Part shown: positions 24,309 through 35,511 of the stretch, piece by piece | Layout of the letters: every line of letters starts with the position of its first letter | Position numbering within the stretch: the first letter of the stretch is position 1 | Assembly (NCBI RefSeq): GCF_000247695.1 | Contig: NW_004624784.1 | Span: 13,690,816-13,754,815, forward strand | Origin: Heterocephalus glaber | Lineage: Eukaryota > Chordata > Mammalia > Rodentia > Bathyergidae | DNA length: 64,000 nucleotides | Direction of reading: 5' to 3' | Position numbers and translations under genes: made by a program | The notes under the pieces: generated by a model | Seen by the model: the letters and a program-made list of their open reading frames with translations, nothing else | Database searches by the model: none | What the model was told of the DNA's origin: nothing

Positions 24309-26006
24309 GTGAGTGGGATGGAATGAAGGAGGGTGGTTTCTCCAGACACTGGAAGCTCAGGGTCTTACCAGATGCACCCCAGGAATGCTAAGGAGCCTCA
24401 TTTACCAGAAGATATAAGGAACTGTTTGTGCTACCATTAGACCGGGGATTGAAGATGGAGGCAAACAAAAGAAATGTGTCCAGGTGCATGGGAGACTGTT
24501 CAGGGAACAGCCAAAGAAAAGCAGTTGGGATGATCACATCAATCGAGAGCAAAGAAGTCTCTCTGCCTCCAAGAACAAGCCCGTCTGTCAGTAAACTCAC
24601 CCAGCCCTTAAGAACTAACACAAAAGAGATCAGAAGATCTAAGCTCCACTTTTTGCTTTGAGGAGACTAAGTAGTTGCACCCAAACTCTGCACAGAGTAT
24701 AGAAAATTTAGTATCTTTGATATAATTAAACACTTCATAGTTTTTAGTCCTTTTTCAGGTGACCGAGAGCTTTTAATTAACTTAGTCTTTTTTGAAGCAA
24801 AGTAGGATATAAATTGATGAATAACCAAGAGCACTTGAATATCTCACATGAAATAAATAATGTTAAAAAGCGCCACTTATTGAGTGCTAATTTTTTTTCC
24901 CGTACCAGGGATCGAACTCAGGACCTTGCGCTTGCCAGACAGGTGCAGAACCGCTGAGCCACATCCCCAGCCCTTATTGAGTGCTAATATTGCCTAAAGA
25001 AAAATCCTTTACTCATGTTAACTTATCTAATCCTTACCTCCACCTTAGAAGAAAGGCATTATATTCTCTGTTTTACACACGAAAAAAATTAATACTCAAA
25101 TAAGGTAAGTAACTTATTTGAAATAATATGATTAGTTAGTGCTGGAGGTAATCTGGATGATCAGTGTTGCTCAGGATGGCTGCACTGTATAAGGCAAAAC
25201 AGCTCATGATAATTTTGTTTCAAAGAGCTAGAAAATACCATTATAGCTGAGCCTCCTATCTCAGAGCCACAGCCGTTACGTATCCACTTCCTGCTTGGGT
25301 TTCTCAGGATTTAATATGGACTCAAATCACCCAGGGACCCTGTTAAAATGCAGCTTCTGTTTCAGGACTGAGATTCCACATTTCTAATAAGCTCCCAGGT
25401 GCATTAATCTGTGACTAGGCAAAGAATATACTTTGAGTCTCAAGGGATGAAATGTGACTCCTGCAGGGATTAGTCAGGCATTTTCTTAGAGACCAGTGGT
25501 ATAAAGTAGCTCTTCATAAGAAAAGCCAAAGCAATGCAAAGCAAAAAGGAATGGGAAGGAAAAGAAAAGAAAAAGGAAAAAAGAGGACATATCAAAGACC
25601 CAAGCATCCCTAGAAATTTAGCATCATGAGAAAGTGCTCAGTCTGCTCTGGGGCTGGGAGAATGTCTCACCCAGTGTATAGGCTATTGGTACACAGAAAA
25701 CTCTCAGGTAATGCCAGGGAAGCTGGTCACTGTAATGTCATTATTGAGGGGACTCTGGAGGGCCCAGAAGAAATATAATCAGGTTCTTCACTGTATAGGC
25801 TCTAGTTGATGAGTAATCAGTTTCAAATATTTCTGCCTCTGTCTCAAGCAGAAAACAAATGGAAAAACTGAGCCATCAACCTAGAAGGAGTCAGAGATGG
25901 AACTAGAACCTCAACATTTGTGCCCAGTCCAGAGCTTCTTTTTCTTTCAGTCAGAGACCAATTTTCAAAATGGAGGCTTGATTGCAAAATTCTTTTTTTC
26001 TTTCTC

Positions 26007-26038
<32 letters not shown>

Positions 26039-29000
26039 TCGTACCAAGGATCAAACTCAGGACCTTGTGATTTCAAGGCAGGCAGCAGAACCACTGAGCT
26101 AAATCCCCAGCAATTGCAAAATTCTTTTGCTATTTTTCTAGTCATCCAAAAAGCAGCCCCTACTTTTTCTTCTAACTTCTGTTGCTCAAATACCATGTAT
26201 TCAGGTTCAAAGCAAGATTTCCCTTGCTTTCTCTCCTCCAAAATTGACCAGGTACTCCTAGTCAACACTCAACAGTTAACGTAACTCTTCTGAGTTATAG
26301 AAACCACTGTAGTGCATCAGTGGTTGGGAGGACTTTAGTGCTTCATTAATGGTCAGAATGAACCACAGTCATTTTTCTGCTTGAAATTGCAGGCAATCAC
26401 AACATTTGCTAACTCTGTTTCTTTTTTTCCAGTTGGCACTTGGGGACAGGAAGGTAAGATATGTTTTCTTTCTTTGTTAAAAAATCAACTCCAAATTTTT
26501 GGTACCACCAAGCACCAATAACAATGTTTCAGTCAACAAGTGGCCAAATATACAACAGTAATTCCATAAGATTATAGCAAAGCTGAAAAATGACTATCAC
26601 TAAGTATTTTCACTGTACCTTTTCTGTTTAGGTGTGTTTAGGTACACAGATACTATTGTGTTCCAGTTGTCTACTGTATTCAGTACAGTATCATGCAGTA
26701 CAAGTGTATAGCCTAGGAGCAAAGGGGATACCATATAGACTAGGTATGCAGTCACTAGGTATGCAGCATCTAGGTTTGTGTGAGCACCCTCTGTGACTTT
26801 CACATAATGACAAAGCCCCCTTTGACACATTCCTCAGAATTGACTGTATTTGTGAGTGGAGCTTTCTCCTACAGAGCTCCTACAAAGACTAGTAAAAGGG
26901 GTTTCTACTATTTTCCTTTGCCTTTTCCTTATAAATCTAGCCCAGGAGAGGAAATTGACAAAGATTGTAAGAAATGAGTCATAACTGTTCAAAAGAAAAA
27001 CTGAGACCGTTAAATTCAGTTGAAAATATCAACAGTTTTCATTTGTTTGCATTTCTATTTGCTGTGCAATTTTGTACAGGATGTGTGGCCAGCCAGAATG
27101 CACGTACAGGGTGACCCTGGATAAGCCTCCAGACAGTGTTTGGATGCACATTCAGAATCTCGTGTCTGAATGCTCTGAATGTGTGTGGCCATGAGTGCAC
27201 ATGCATACGAGTGTGCCTGGCCTGGACTTGCTTTCTCTCTCACAGCAGTAGAGTCCACAGTGTCCCAGTACTGGAAGCCTCTCTGTTCAATTAGCTCCTC
27301 TGACGTGAAGGGACCACTGTTGTGTTCAGAAGCAAGACTGTGCTAATTCACTTTCCACTGTGCTGCCTATCTGGAGGTGTCCTTAGCAACCACTTTTGCA
27401 AATAGCCATCAGATATTTAATGTAGAACATGAGGCCCCTAGCAGCTCATCATATACTGGCAAAGGAATTTGAAGATCCATTGCCTCCTAAATATTTAGGG
27501 AAGAGTCCTAACCCACAAGCGCAAAGGAATGATCATAATTGCTGATAGGAATATTCCTAATAGCTTATTGTTTCTTTTTCAGATACTGACAAAACTGGTA
27601 AGAGGATTTTCACTCTATACAATTTCTTTTCAAATGTGGATCAAGATGGCTATAGTGGACAGTCATAAGAGTAAATACTGGGAACCACAGCTGTTAGAGG
27701 GAAAAATGAGATATGCCTGTATTTGTTGTGAGCTGCACTGATTATAGTCATCCTTGTATGTATCCCTGAGCATGCTGTAAGGAGAAAACACAATGTGGGT
27801 GTGGGTTGGAGCTTCTATGTGTTTTTTAATAAGCCACAAGTTCCTTAAAGGCAGGGACAGCGTCTCATTTACTTGACCCAGGGTCTGGCTCATAGTAGAT
27901 ATTCAATAAATGTGGGTTTTTTGTAGTGCAAACGATTAGACCCAAAGCCTGGCGCATGCAACACAAACACTGTACCACTGAAATACATCCCCATCTCTTT
28001 TTACTTTTTTTCTTTTCTTTTTCTTTTTTTTTTTTTTTTTTTTTTTTGGGGATTGCACTTGGGACCTTGTGCTTGCAAGGCAAGTGGCAGAGCCACTGAG
28101 CTAAATCCCTGGCCCTTTTTACTTTTTAAAAAAATTTTCTAACAGGGTCTCACTAAGTTGATCAGGTAGGCCTTGAACTTACAATCCTCTTGCCTCAGCT
28201 TCCTGAGTAGCTGGAATTACAAGTGCATACCATCATGCTCAGCTCCAGTGAATTTTTTTGTTGTTTTTTTTCATTTTATTTAGTTTTTTGGTATCAGGAA
28301 TCTAACTCAGGGACAAGAGCTTGCCAGGCAGACACTACACCGCTGAGCCTCATTCCTGGCCCCTCCAATGAATGTTTTTTGAATGAACAAATGAACAAAA
28401 CTATGGATGTGGGCCAGGGATTTAGCTCAGTGGTTCCACTGCCTGCCTTGCAAGCACAAGGTCCCAAGTTCGAACGCTGTACAAAAAAAAAAACAACTAT
28501 GGATCTTTTGCTAATTGTCTGTCCTCAAGAAGCTAACTGTCTTGAGGGATAAGTAGTGATAATAGAGTGTGTTGTGTGCAATGACATGGGAAGAAACAGA
28601 ATAAAATGTAGTATAAAGAAAGGAGAGTATATCTGAGGAAGGCTATGGGGAGGTAATTCTTTAGCTGAATTTTGAGCTTGTATTCCAGGAAGAGGAATAC
28701 TTTAGGCAAAGGAGATAAAAGCCACACTGTATGAGGATAAGAGTCTAACTCTGAAGTTAGATTCAAGCAGATTGCTGTGTTTGAATACTGGCTCAACTCC
28801 CTACTTTCTGGGTATTTTGAATAATTTACTTAACTTCTCTGTGCATTAACATCAACTTGTGTCAAATGGAAATATAGTAATAACAATACAGTACCTAGCT
28901 TGTAGTATTGTTACAAGGGTTGAATGAGTATTTAATTTAAGAAATCATCTGACATATAAAAGGTAGTAAGTGAATTTTAGCTATTATTATACAGAAAGCA

Positions 29001-29771
29001 CACTGACTACATAGATAATAAGCATTTAAATTCATGGCATGTATGTTCTAGGTATTGCTCTAATGTTTTATCTGAATTTCTCCTTTTAGTTCTTCTAACC
29101 CTGGTATGAGAATGTAGCTCAGTGGTAGAGTGCTCACCCCACATGCGAAAGGCTCTGGGTTCAATTGCCAGCATAGGGGTGGGGTTAGGGGGTACAACTG
29201 ATCCTTACACCAGGTGTGATGGCTGTGATCCCAGCATTCTGAGAGGCTGATGTAGGAAGATGTGAATTAAAGCTTAACCAGGGCAACTTAGCAAGACCTT
29301 GTCTCAAAATAAAATAGGGCTAAGGATATAGTTCAGTGCAAAGGCCCTGGTACCACAAAAAGAAAAAAAAATTCTTTTAGCATCCATCCCTATTCTATAA
29401 ATGAAGAAACAAAGGCTTAGAAAATAAATAAGTAGCCCATTCACAGAGATATAAATGCAAATTTTTACAACACTGAAGCATATTTTTAACCATTATGAAA
29501 TACTGTGAATGTGTATGAAAAATCACTATGGATACAATTTTTCTGAACACACCCACCCATTTTCAAGCATAAACATCTAGGCTCTTGAATGAATGTGTTG
29601 AGTTTAATATCTTTGCTACCAAATGTGTGCCAATAAAGGATATGAGCAATTTTCTTTGTTTCTTTTTCAAACAAACCTATCAAACAGAGTGTGATGTCTA
29701 GTTATTTGTTTTGTTTTTAGTCTTAGGGATTTAACCCAGGACCTTCACACTGAACTACATCCCTAGCCCTT

Positions 29772-29806
<35 letters not shown>

Positions 29807-32800
29807 TTTTTGGTACCGGGGATCGAACTTGGGACCTTGAGCTTGTGAGGCAGGCAGCAGAACCACTGAGCTAAATCCCCGGCCCTCACTTTTAAGTTAT
29901 TATGATTTCTTGTTTGTGTAACATTTCTTTAAAAAAATCAATGCTGAACAATTAATAAGTCAAAATAATATTATCTATTGTCATTATATTCAGGCCGGGG
30001 ATCTAGCTCAGTGGTTCTGCTGCCTGCCTCGCAAGCGCTAGGTCCCGAGTTCCATCCCTGGTACCAAAAAAAAAAAAAAAAATCATATTGTCATTATATT
30101 CAACTCCCAGTTATTAGCAGGTGGTGAAGGATTTCTTTATGTTGTATGTAGTCTCAGCCAGATGGCTGCCCGAACAGCTGGTGTAAGCTCAATTCTCTTC
30201 TCCATGGTAGCAGAATCCCAAGCAGTATAGGAGGAAAGAAACTAGCATTTGTCTTGACTTCCACTTTCAAAATCCACTTAATTCTCATAAAAAGCCTATT
30301 AGGAGGGCATTTTATCTCCATTTTCCTCATGAAAAGAGGTTAAATGATCTGCCCTTGCTCACACAGCTGAGAGCGGATCTGAGATTCAAACACGAGGCTC
30401 TGTCCCTGAGCCCAGCGCTCCTCCCCATAGCATGCTGTCTCTGGGCTCTGCTACCTCCCTTCTCTTCCACCCATCATGTACAGGGTCTGCCACAGCCTAG
30501 CGTTGCCCCTCATTCCAGCCACAAGCCTTCCAGGGAACAAGGACCCCCAGCCCCACTTCCCAGGGCTGTGGGGAATGTTACTTGCTCCCTAAATTACATT
30601 AGCGGACTTCAGTTGTTCACACCAATGATCCCTCCCTCTAGCAAAAATAATTGAAAGCTGATTGTACTCAGAGGTATAGTAAAGGCACTTTTTTTTTTGG
30701 TACCGAGGATCAAACTCTGGACCTTGCGCTTGCGAGGCAGGCAGGGGAACCACTGAGCTAAATCCGCAGCCAAGGCACTTTAAATTGAAAGAGCCATTCC
30801 TTTAAAATCTGTACAGCAGGGCCAAGGATTTAGCTCAGTGGCACCCTGCCTGCCTCGCAAGGGCAAGGTCCAGAGTTCCTTCCCTGGTACCAGGGGCAAA
30901 AATATCTGTAGAGCAGAGGGTGGAGATACAGCTTCATGGATGAGTGTGTCCAGCATAGTGGACTTGATCCCCAGTACTACAAAATAAAATATGTAGAGTA
31001 GTTTGTGTCATCTAATGACAACAGAGAAAATTATATGGAGCTGGGAGTGGTGGCGCACACCTGTAATCCCAGCACTTGGGAGGCAGAGGCAGGAGGATCG
31101 CCATGAGTTTGAGGCCAGCCTGAACACAAAGTGAGACCTTGTCTCAAAAAAAAAAAAAAAGAAAGAAAATTGTATGGAATAAGAAGATGTTTGATCTCTA
31201 TTTTGGAAGACTCTAAGGAAGAATTTCTGAATAATAAGAAATGGATAGGGCTGGGGATTTAGCTCAGTGGTTTCACTGCCTACTGCACAAGCACAGGGAC
31301 CCGAGTTTGATCCCCAGTACCAAAAAAAAAAAAAAAAAAGAAATGACAATTTGAATCACCAAGACTTATTCAAATGATTCAAATGTGTGGAGGTCTTTAT
31401 CTTTGAAAAGACCTTTCCATGTATGTACGGAAGATGGTTCTGGCTAATGCAAGAAAACTTCTAGAATTTTTCACCCTTCCAACTCTAAGACTTTCTGAGT
31501 TTTGGTGGGTCTGGGTCAAGGAGTACATGCTGCTAAATTCACTATTTGATGTGTGTGAGTTGCAATATATCAATGAACATGTCTCTGGGCTAAGTACATC
31601 CCTCACTTCAAGGCTTAGGGTTCCCTGAGTAATGGCACCCACTTTGAGAATTCTGGGGGACATTGTCTAGTCCCATTAAAAAAATTTTACCTCAAGTTTA
31701 AATTTAAATCAGATTTTTTTTTTTTTTTTTTGGTACCGGGATTGAATTTGGGACCTTGTGCTTGCGCGGCAGGCGGCGGAACCGCTACGCTAAATCCCCG
31801 GCCCCAGAATTTTTCTCTTAATACTTTTCCTCTTTTTTTTTTATTTCCAGATAATGAAACACCGAATCGTGAGTTTATGGTCACTTATGCTTTGTCTGTC
31901 CAGATTGGTGGGTAGAGGAGGAGAAACTGGCTGAGAGAGATTAGCCCATGAACCAAGGATCTCTCCACTATACACGCCCAACCCCATTATAGAAAGCTTC
32001 CAAATAAGGGAGTCTTGTGAAGTTTTCTTTACTTCCATCTTCCCCTTCCCAAGTCCTCAGGTCCCTGGTGAAACCCTGAGGGCACCTTGTAGAAGCTTCT
32101 CTGGTCCCTCTCCTCCCACACATCCCCTCTCCACATCCTCTAGCCAGTAAGCCTCCCTTCTGACAAGTAAGTTCCAGGTTATAAGTGACTTTCTGCATTT
32201 GGTTAGGGGTTTTTTTGTCACTAATTTGTCTTTTTCTGAAATTTTCTTGGTTTCTCCATCCTATTTCCCATCTCTTCTCTTCCATTCCTCAGAATACAGA
32301 GTCTCCATCTCAGGAACCAGGGTAGTGGTGACATGCTTTCTGGATCCTTCAACAGACCCAATAAAATGGGAAAAAATTGATGGAGAAGAATCCGGTGAAA
32401 ATGATGAACAACTAATAATTGAGAACTTTTCAGAAGTGGAGCACAGTGGTTATTATGCCTGCTATAAGAGTGACTCAGAGAAGAACCATTATCTCTACCT
32501 GAAAGCTAGAGGTAACACAAGAGGATCATTTTTAATAGCCATTCTTGCTGACTTCCCCAACCCTACTTGCAACCCCCTGGCATCTTAAGTCTTCCTCTTA
32601 TACTGAATCCTGGGACTCTTCAGAGACTCACAGCATCAGTATTTTTTGGAATGCAGATATAAGACCAACATGACTTACTCAGTCAGTGCTAGGTCTTGTG
32701 TCACTCCCAGAAGCAATGGCATTCCAGTATGAATTTACCTAATTCTCCATCCATGGGCACACCTTCACAAGAACTTGTAAAAGAGATGTAACACATCTAT

Positions 32801-34144
32801 TAAAAACCTCCTAAAATAGCTGGGAATGGTGACACACACTTGTAATGCCAACACTCAGGAGACTGAGGCAGGAGAATTACTATGAATTTGAGGCCAGCCT
32901 GGACTACATAGTGAGTTAAAAAAAGGAAAGAAAAGAAAACCAGGGGTGGGGATTTAGCTCAGTGGTTCCGCCACCTGCCTCGCAAGTGCAAAGAGCCTAG
33001 CTCGATCCCCAGTACCAAAAAAAAAAAAGAAAAGAGAAGAAAACCAAAGAAATCAAAAAATTAAAACCTCCTAAGCTGAAGCATAATAAAACAATGATGG
33101 GAACTAATATTTATCAAGTGCTTATAATATTTCAAGCATTGAACCAAAAATCCCTACACTTGCCAGGGATTTTTTTTTCATGTAATCCTTTCAACAGCCA
33201 TTAAATACTATTTTATTTCCATTTTGTAGATGAGGAAACAGAGGCTTTTTGTGTTGAAAATACATTTCACAGTCCCCATAACTATTGAGTACTGAAGCTT
33301 TAACTGAGGCTTGTTTTTATCCATGTTGTTGTCAGCACATTGAAAGGAAGGGCTCTGGCCGTGGCAAGTGAGTGTGAGGGGAGAACCTCCTTCATTTGCT
33401 CCTTCCTCTTCTCCAGTGTCCTGGGGTTTCTCTTCTGGTTCGTTTCTCCTCTTCTCCCTACCCTGTCCTCTGCAGTGTGTGAGAACTGCATGGAGGTTGA
33501 CCTGACAGCCGTGGTCACGATCGTCATAGTGGACATCTGCATCACTCTGGGCTTGTTGGTGCTGGTTTATTACTGGAGCAAGAATAAGAAAGCCAAGGCC
33601 AAGCCTGTGAAACGAGGAACCGGAGCTGGGGCCAGGTCCAGGGGTAAGACCTCAAAGCTGGGTCAGAGAGCATTCCCACCAGCAGGCACCCAGCCTGGGC
33701 CAGGATGGGCAGGAAGACCACACAAGGTCAAACAGCTTCTTTAGCACATTCACTCTCATACCAAGCTCTCCGGAAAAGCATGACAATGCTTTTTAACAAG
33801 ATGAGCCTCCACAGAAGCCTGTCAGCGCTCTACAGTAGTCAGAGCCTATCCCCAAGCTGTGGGAAGAGGGGCCTTGGGAGTGTTAATTCCTGCCTTTCCC
33901 TTTACCCCATGGGAAGGAGCACTTGGGCTGAGAAAAGTCACAAAGTGAGGAGGATAGTGTGAAAGAAAAGATAAAAGAGAAAAAACAAACCAGACATAAT
34001 GGGACATGCCTGTAATCCCAGCACTCTGGAAAGCTGAGGCAGGAGTTGGAGCCCAGCCTAGGCAACTTAGTGACTTAGGGAGACCCTGTCTCAAAGAGGG
34101 GGGGGCCGCTGGGGGTGTAGCTCAGTGTGAAGACCCTGAAAGGC

Positions 34145-34196
<52 letters not shown>

Positions 34197-34296
34197 NNNN
34201 NNNNNNNNNNNNNNNNNNNNNNNNNNNNNNNNNNNNNNNNNNNNNNNNNNNNNNNNNNNNNNNNNNNNNNNNNNNNNNNNNNNNNNNNNNNNNNNN

Positions 34297-34349
<53 letters not shown>

Positions 34350-35511
34350 AAGAAAGAAAGAAAAAGAAAGAAAGAAAGAAAAGAGCTGCTTCATGGATAA
34401 GTGAGACATAGAAGGAAGGACAAAGGGGCTGCCATCCTTGAGCTCATGCCACTGCAGCAGTCAGCCCTACAAGCTTAATGTTCCTTCGTGGGGAAAAAAT
34501 ACTTTTACCTTCTCTCCTATACAGGACAAAGCAAGGAGAGGCCACCACCTGTTCCAAACCCAGACTACGAGGTAACCGGATAGAGTGGGTGGGAAGCTGG
34601 CCTTGGGGTGGCCTTTAAGGGGCAGGGGAACAGATAGGAGTGCCCATCACACCTCCAGATACTCCAGAGCTCCTCACTCAGGGGTCCCAGGACAACCCAC
34701 CATGTGCCCACCTCTGCCTCCTTCAAGGCAGGGATCATCACAAACCCTGCTTGGCTTCTACAGGCATGGAGAGAAGGAGTTGTGGGGAACACACTTTTCT
34801 TCCCCTGGCTTACACTTTGGCTGGACCACAGCCATGGAAAACACCTCATATGTAAACTCTAACATGATAAGCTCAGGGCTGACAGTCCACCAGCATGCAC
34901 CAAGGCAGTCAACCAGTTATTAAAATATGACAAATTTTTAAAATACTTCATTGGCAAACAGCCCAAGCTTCCCCTCATCCCACCCACACACACTGTCAGA
35001 CAAGACAGCCTTTCTCCCACCCAGCTGCCTCTTAATTTCCTAATTAAAGACCTAACTCCTGGCCTAGGCCAAGACCACTAGTGTGGTTCTCACTGGTCAG
35101 TGGGTGTGCATTGCCCCCTGCTGAATATTTTGATTATCATACCTGGTAAACTCAACAAATATTTATTGAGCACCAGCAAAGCATATGGTATTTACCGTCC
35201 CATACGTGACTTCATCTGACCCCAACCAAAGCTCTGAGACGCAAGTCTTTAGATTGAGTCTCCTTTTTGAAACATGAAAGCTACTCACAGGGGACTGGCT
35301 CAAGTCTCCTACCTGTTCATGCAAACTGTAGATTTCAAACCTCTAATTCCAAGCTTAGTTTTTTCCACTGCACTGCAGCTAGATCTTAGCACCCTTTTTC
35401 CTTAGGCTCGACTTCCTCTTGCCTTGTTAATCACCCGCTCTGTCCTGCTCCTAGCCGATCCGGAAAGGCCAACGGGACCTGTATTCCGGCCTAAATCAGA
35501 GAGGAGTCTGA
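24260..35511 (+). CDS. CD3E: CD3E, T-cell surface glycoprotein CD3 epsilon chain (spliced, 197 aa)
   Basis: Signalling subunit of the TCR-CD3 complex at the T-cell plasma membrane; pairs with CD3 delta and CD3 gamma. Coding segments joined: 24260-24308, 26433-26453, 27583-27597, 31851-31868, 32293-32511, 33476-33643, 34525-34571, 35455-35511. Every junction is GT-AG and the frame stays open to TGA. Residues 1-21 are a signal peptide ([21 protein letters not shown]). The acidic N-terminal tail is encoded by microexons. The Ig domain has cysteines 49 and 91 with W60 and the YYAC motif. The stalk has CENC (109-112). The transmembrane helix runs about 117-140 with Asp127, the residue that pairs with basic TCR helices. 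The tail has a basic stretch ([12 protein letters not shown]), a proline-rich [11 protein letters not shown]ck-type site and an ITAM (Y178-I181, Y189-L192, spacer 7). The C-terminus is NQRGV, close to the NQRAV I recall for mouse. Start chosen at the only ATG before a hydrophobic leader. Odd: sequons at N30 and N79. Very confident. Confidence 0.97.
24892..24973 (-). mobile_element. ID SINE (CD3E intron 2)
   Basis: Perfect 15-bp duplication TTATTGAGTGCTAAT. Confidence 0.9.
25020..25150 (-). mobile_element. MIR-like piece (CD3E intron 2)
   Basis: Antisense MIR pattern around CTGTTTTACACACGAAAAAA. Confidence 0.45.
25997..26112 (-). mobile_element. ID SINE with (CTTT)n tail (CD3E intron 2)
   Basis: Duplicated target ATTGCAAAATTCTTT; tail has become a microsatellite. 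Confidence 0.88.
26433..26453 (+). CDS. CD3E: CD3E exon 3: 21-nt microexon
   Basis: Acceptor TTTTTTTCCAG, donor GTAAGA. Phase 1-1. Completes the signal peptide and the first mature residues (VGTWGQE), matching the family pattern VGxWGQ. Confidence 0.9.
26600..26850. mobile_element. Old interspersed repeat, probably a DNA transposon remnant (CD3E intron 3)
   Basis: TATTCAGTACAGTATCATGC, GTATAGCCTAGGAGCA and CATCTAGGTTTGTGTGAG match wording of an ancient mammalian repeat whose family name I cannot fix. Confidence 0.4.
27583..27597 (+). CDS. CD3E: CD3E exon 4: 15-nt microexon
   Basis: Acceptor TTTCTTTTTCAG, donor GTAAGA. Phase 1-1. Encodes DTDKT of the acidic N-terminal tail. Skipping would keep the frame. 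Confidence 0.85.
28008..28115 (-). mobile_element. ID SINE (CD3E intron 4)
   Basis: Antisense with long T-tract; lies beside an older ID-like piece (27925-27995). Confidence 0.85.
28130..28245 (-). mobile_element. B1 SINE (CD3E intron 4)
   Basis: Antisense B1. Confidence 0.75.
28262..28362 (-). mobile_element. ID SINE (CD3E intron 4)
   Basis: Diverged antisense copy. Confidence 0.75.
28410..28493 (+). mobile_element. ID SINE (CD3E intron 4)
   Basis: Full-length; ACTATGGAT repeated on both flanks. Confidence 0.85.
28780..28990 (+). mobile_element. MIR SINE (CD3E intron 4)
   Basis: MIR pattern with AATTTACTTAACTTCTCTGTG then GTCAAATGGAAATA. Confidence 0.65.
29206..29370 (+). mobile_element. 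B1 + ID-like dimeric SINE (CD3E intron 4)
   Basis: Older dimer; an older ID-like element (29102-29190) precedes it. Confidence 0.65.
29770..29885 (-). mobile_element. ID SINE with (TTTA)n tail (CD3E intron 4)
   Basis: Near-consensus antisense copy with tetranucleotide tail. Confidence 0.88.
29993..30085 (+). mobile_element. ID SINE (CD3E intron 4)
   Basis: Perfect 17-bp duplication TATTGTCATTATATTCA. Confidence 0.9.
30250..30430 (-). mobile_element. MIR SINE (CD3E intron 4)
   Basis: Antisense MIR pattern TTATCTCCATTTTCCTCATG with CTCACACAGCTGAGAG. Confidence 0.65.
30692..30771 (-). mobile_element. ID SINE (CD3E intron 4)
   Basis: Duplicated AAGGCACTTT on both sides. Confidence 0.87.
30819..30903 (+). 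mobile_element. ID SINE (CD3E intron 4)
   Basis: Full-length; an older ID-like copy follows (30905-30985). Confidence 0.8.
31037..31160 (+). mobile_element. B1 SINE (CD3E intron 4)
   Basis: Well-kept B1 with A-tail. Confidence 0.88.
31248..31339 (+). mobile_element. ID SINE (CD3E intron 4)
   Basis: Full-length with A-tail. Confidence 0.88.
31714..31804 (-). mobile_element. ID SINE 46 bp before CD3E exon 5
   Basis: Near-consensus antisense copy whose end nearly abuts the polypyrimidine tract of the microexon acceptor. Confidence 0.9.
31851..31868 (+). CDS. CD3E: CD3E exon 5: 18-nt microexon
   Basis: Acceptor TTATTTCCAG, donor GTGAGT. Phase 1-1. Encodes DNETPN and brings in an N-E-T sequon. 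An antisense ID SINE ends only 46 bp before it. Confidence 0.87.
32293..32511 (+). CDS. CD3E: CD3E exon 6: Ig domain
   Basis: 219 nt, phase 1-1, acceptor CCTCAG, donor GTAACA. Encodes residues 35-107 with the disulfide cysteines C49 and C91, the SGYYAC motif and the NFS sequon at N79. Confidence 0.96.
32818..33030 (+). mobile_element. B1 (32818-32930) then ID SINE (32943-33030) (CD3E intron 6)
   Basis: Two adjacent sense insertions. Confidence 0.82.
33095..33265 (-). mobile_element. MIR SINE (CD3E intron 6)
   Basis: Antisense MIR pattern TTTTGTAGATGAGGAAACAG. Confidence 0.6.
33476..33643 (+). CDS. CD3E: CD3E exon 7: stalk, transmembrane helix, basic tail
   Basis: 168 nt, acceptor CTCTGCAG, donor GTAAGA. 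Encodes VCENC, the Asp-bearing transmembrane helix and the lysine-rich juxtamembrane segment. Confidence 0.96.
33990..34145 (+). mobile_element. B1 + ID-like dimeric SINE (CD3E intron 7)
   Basis: B1 then GGGGGTGTAGCTCAGTGTGA; its tail leads into the gap microsatellite. Confidence 0.7.
34149..34382. repeat. (GA)n / gap / (AAAG)n microsatellite
   Basis: Purine-only simple repeat on both sides of the gap, growing from the end of a B1-ID dimer at 33990-34145. Confidence 0.9.
34197..34296. other. Assembly gap (100 N) in CD3E intron 7
   Basis: Exactly 100 N, a usual placeholder length, between a (GA)n run and an (AAAG)n run. The true length is unknown. Confidence 0.99.
34525..34571 (+). CDS. CD3E: CD3E exon 8: proline-rich site and first ITAM tyrosine
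   Basis: 47 nt, acceptor ATACAG, donor GTAACC. Encodes [16 protein letters not shown], which holds the Nck-type motif and ITAM Tyr178. Confidence 0.95.
35150..35400 (-). mobile_element. MIR-like piece (CD3E intron 8)
   Basis: AACAAATATTTATTGAGCAC and surrounding antisense MIR order. Confidence 0.5.

Noticed and set aside
34006..34404. Open frames spanning the N gap
   Set aside because: Produced by GA/AAAG microsatellites and placeholder bases.
35494..35508. C-terminal NQRGV instead of human NQRRI in CD3 epsilon
   Set aside because: Mouse also lacks the second Arg (NQRAV as I recall), so this is not a special loss.
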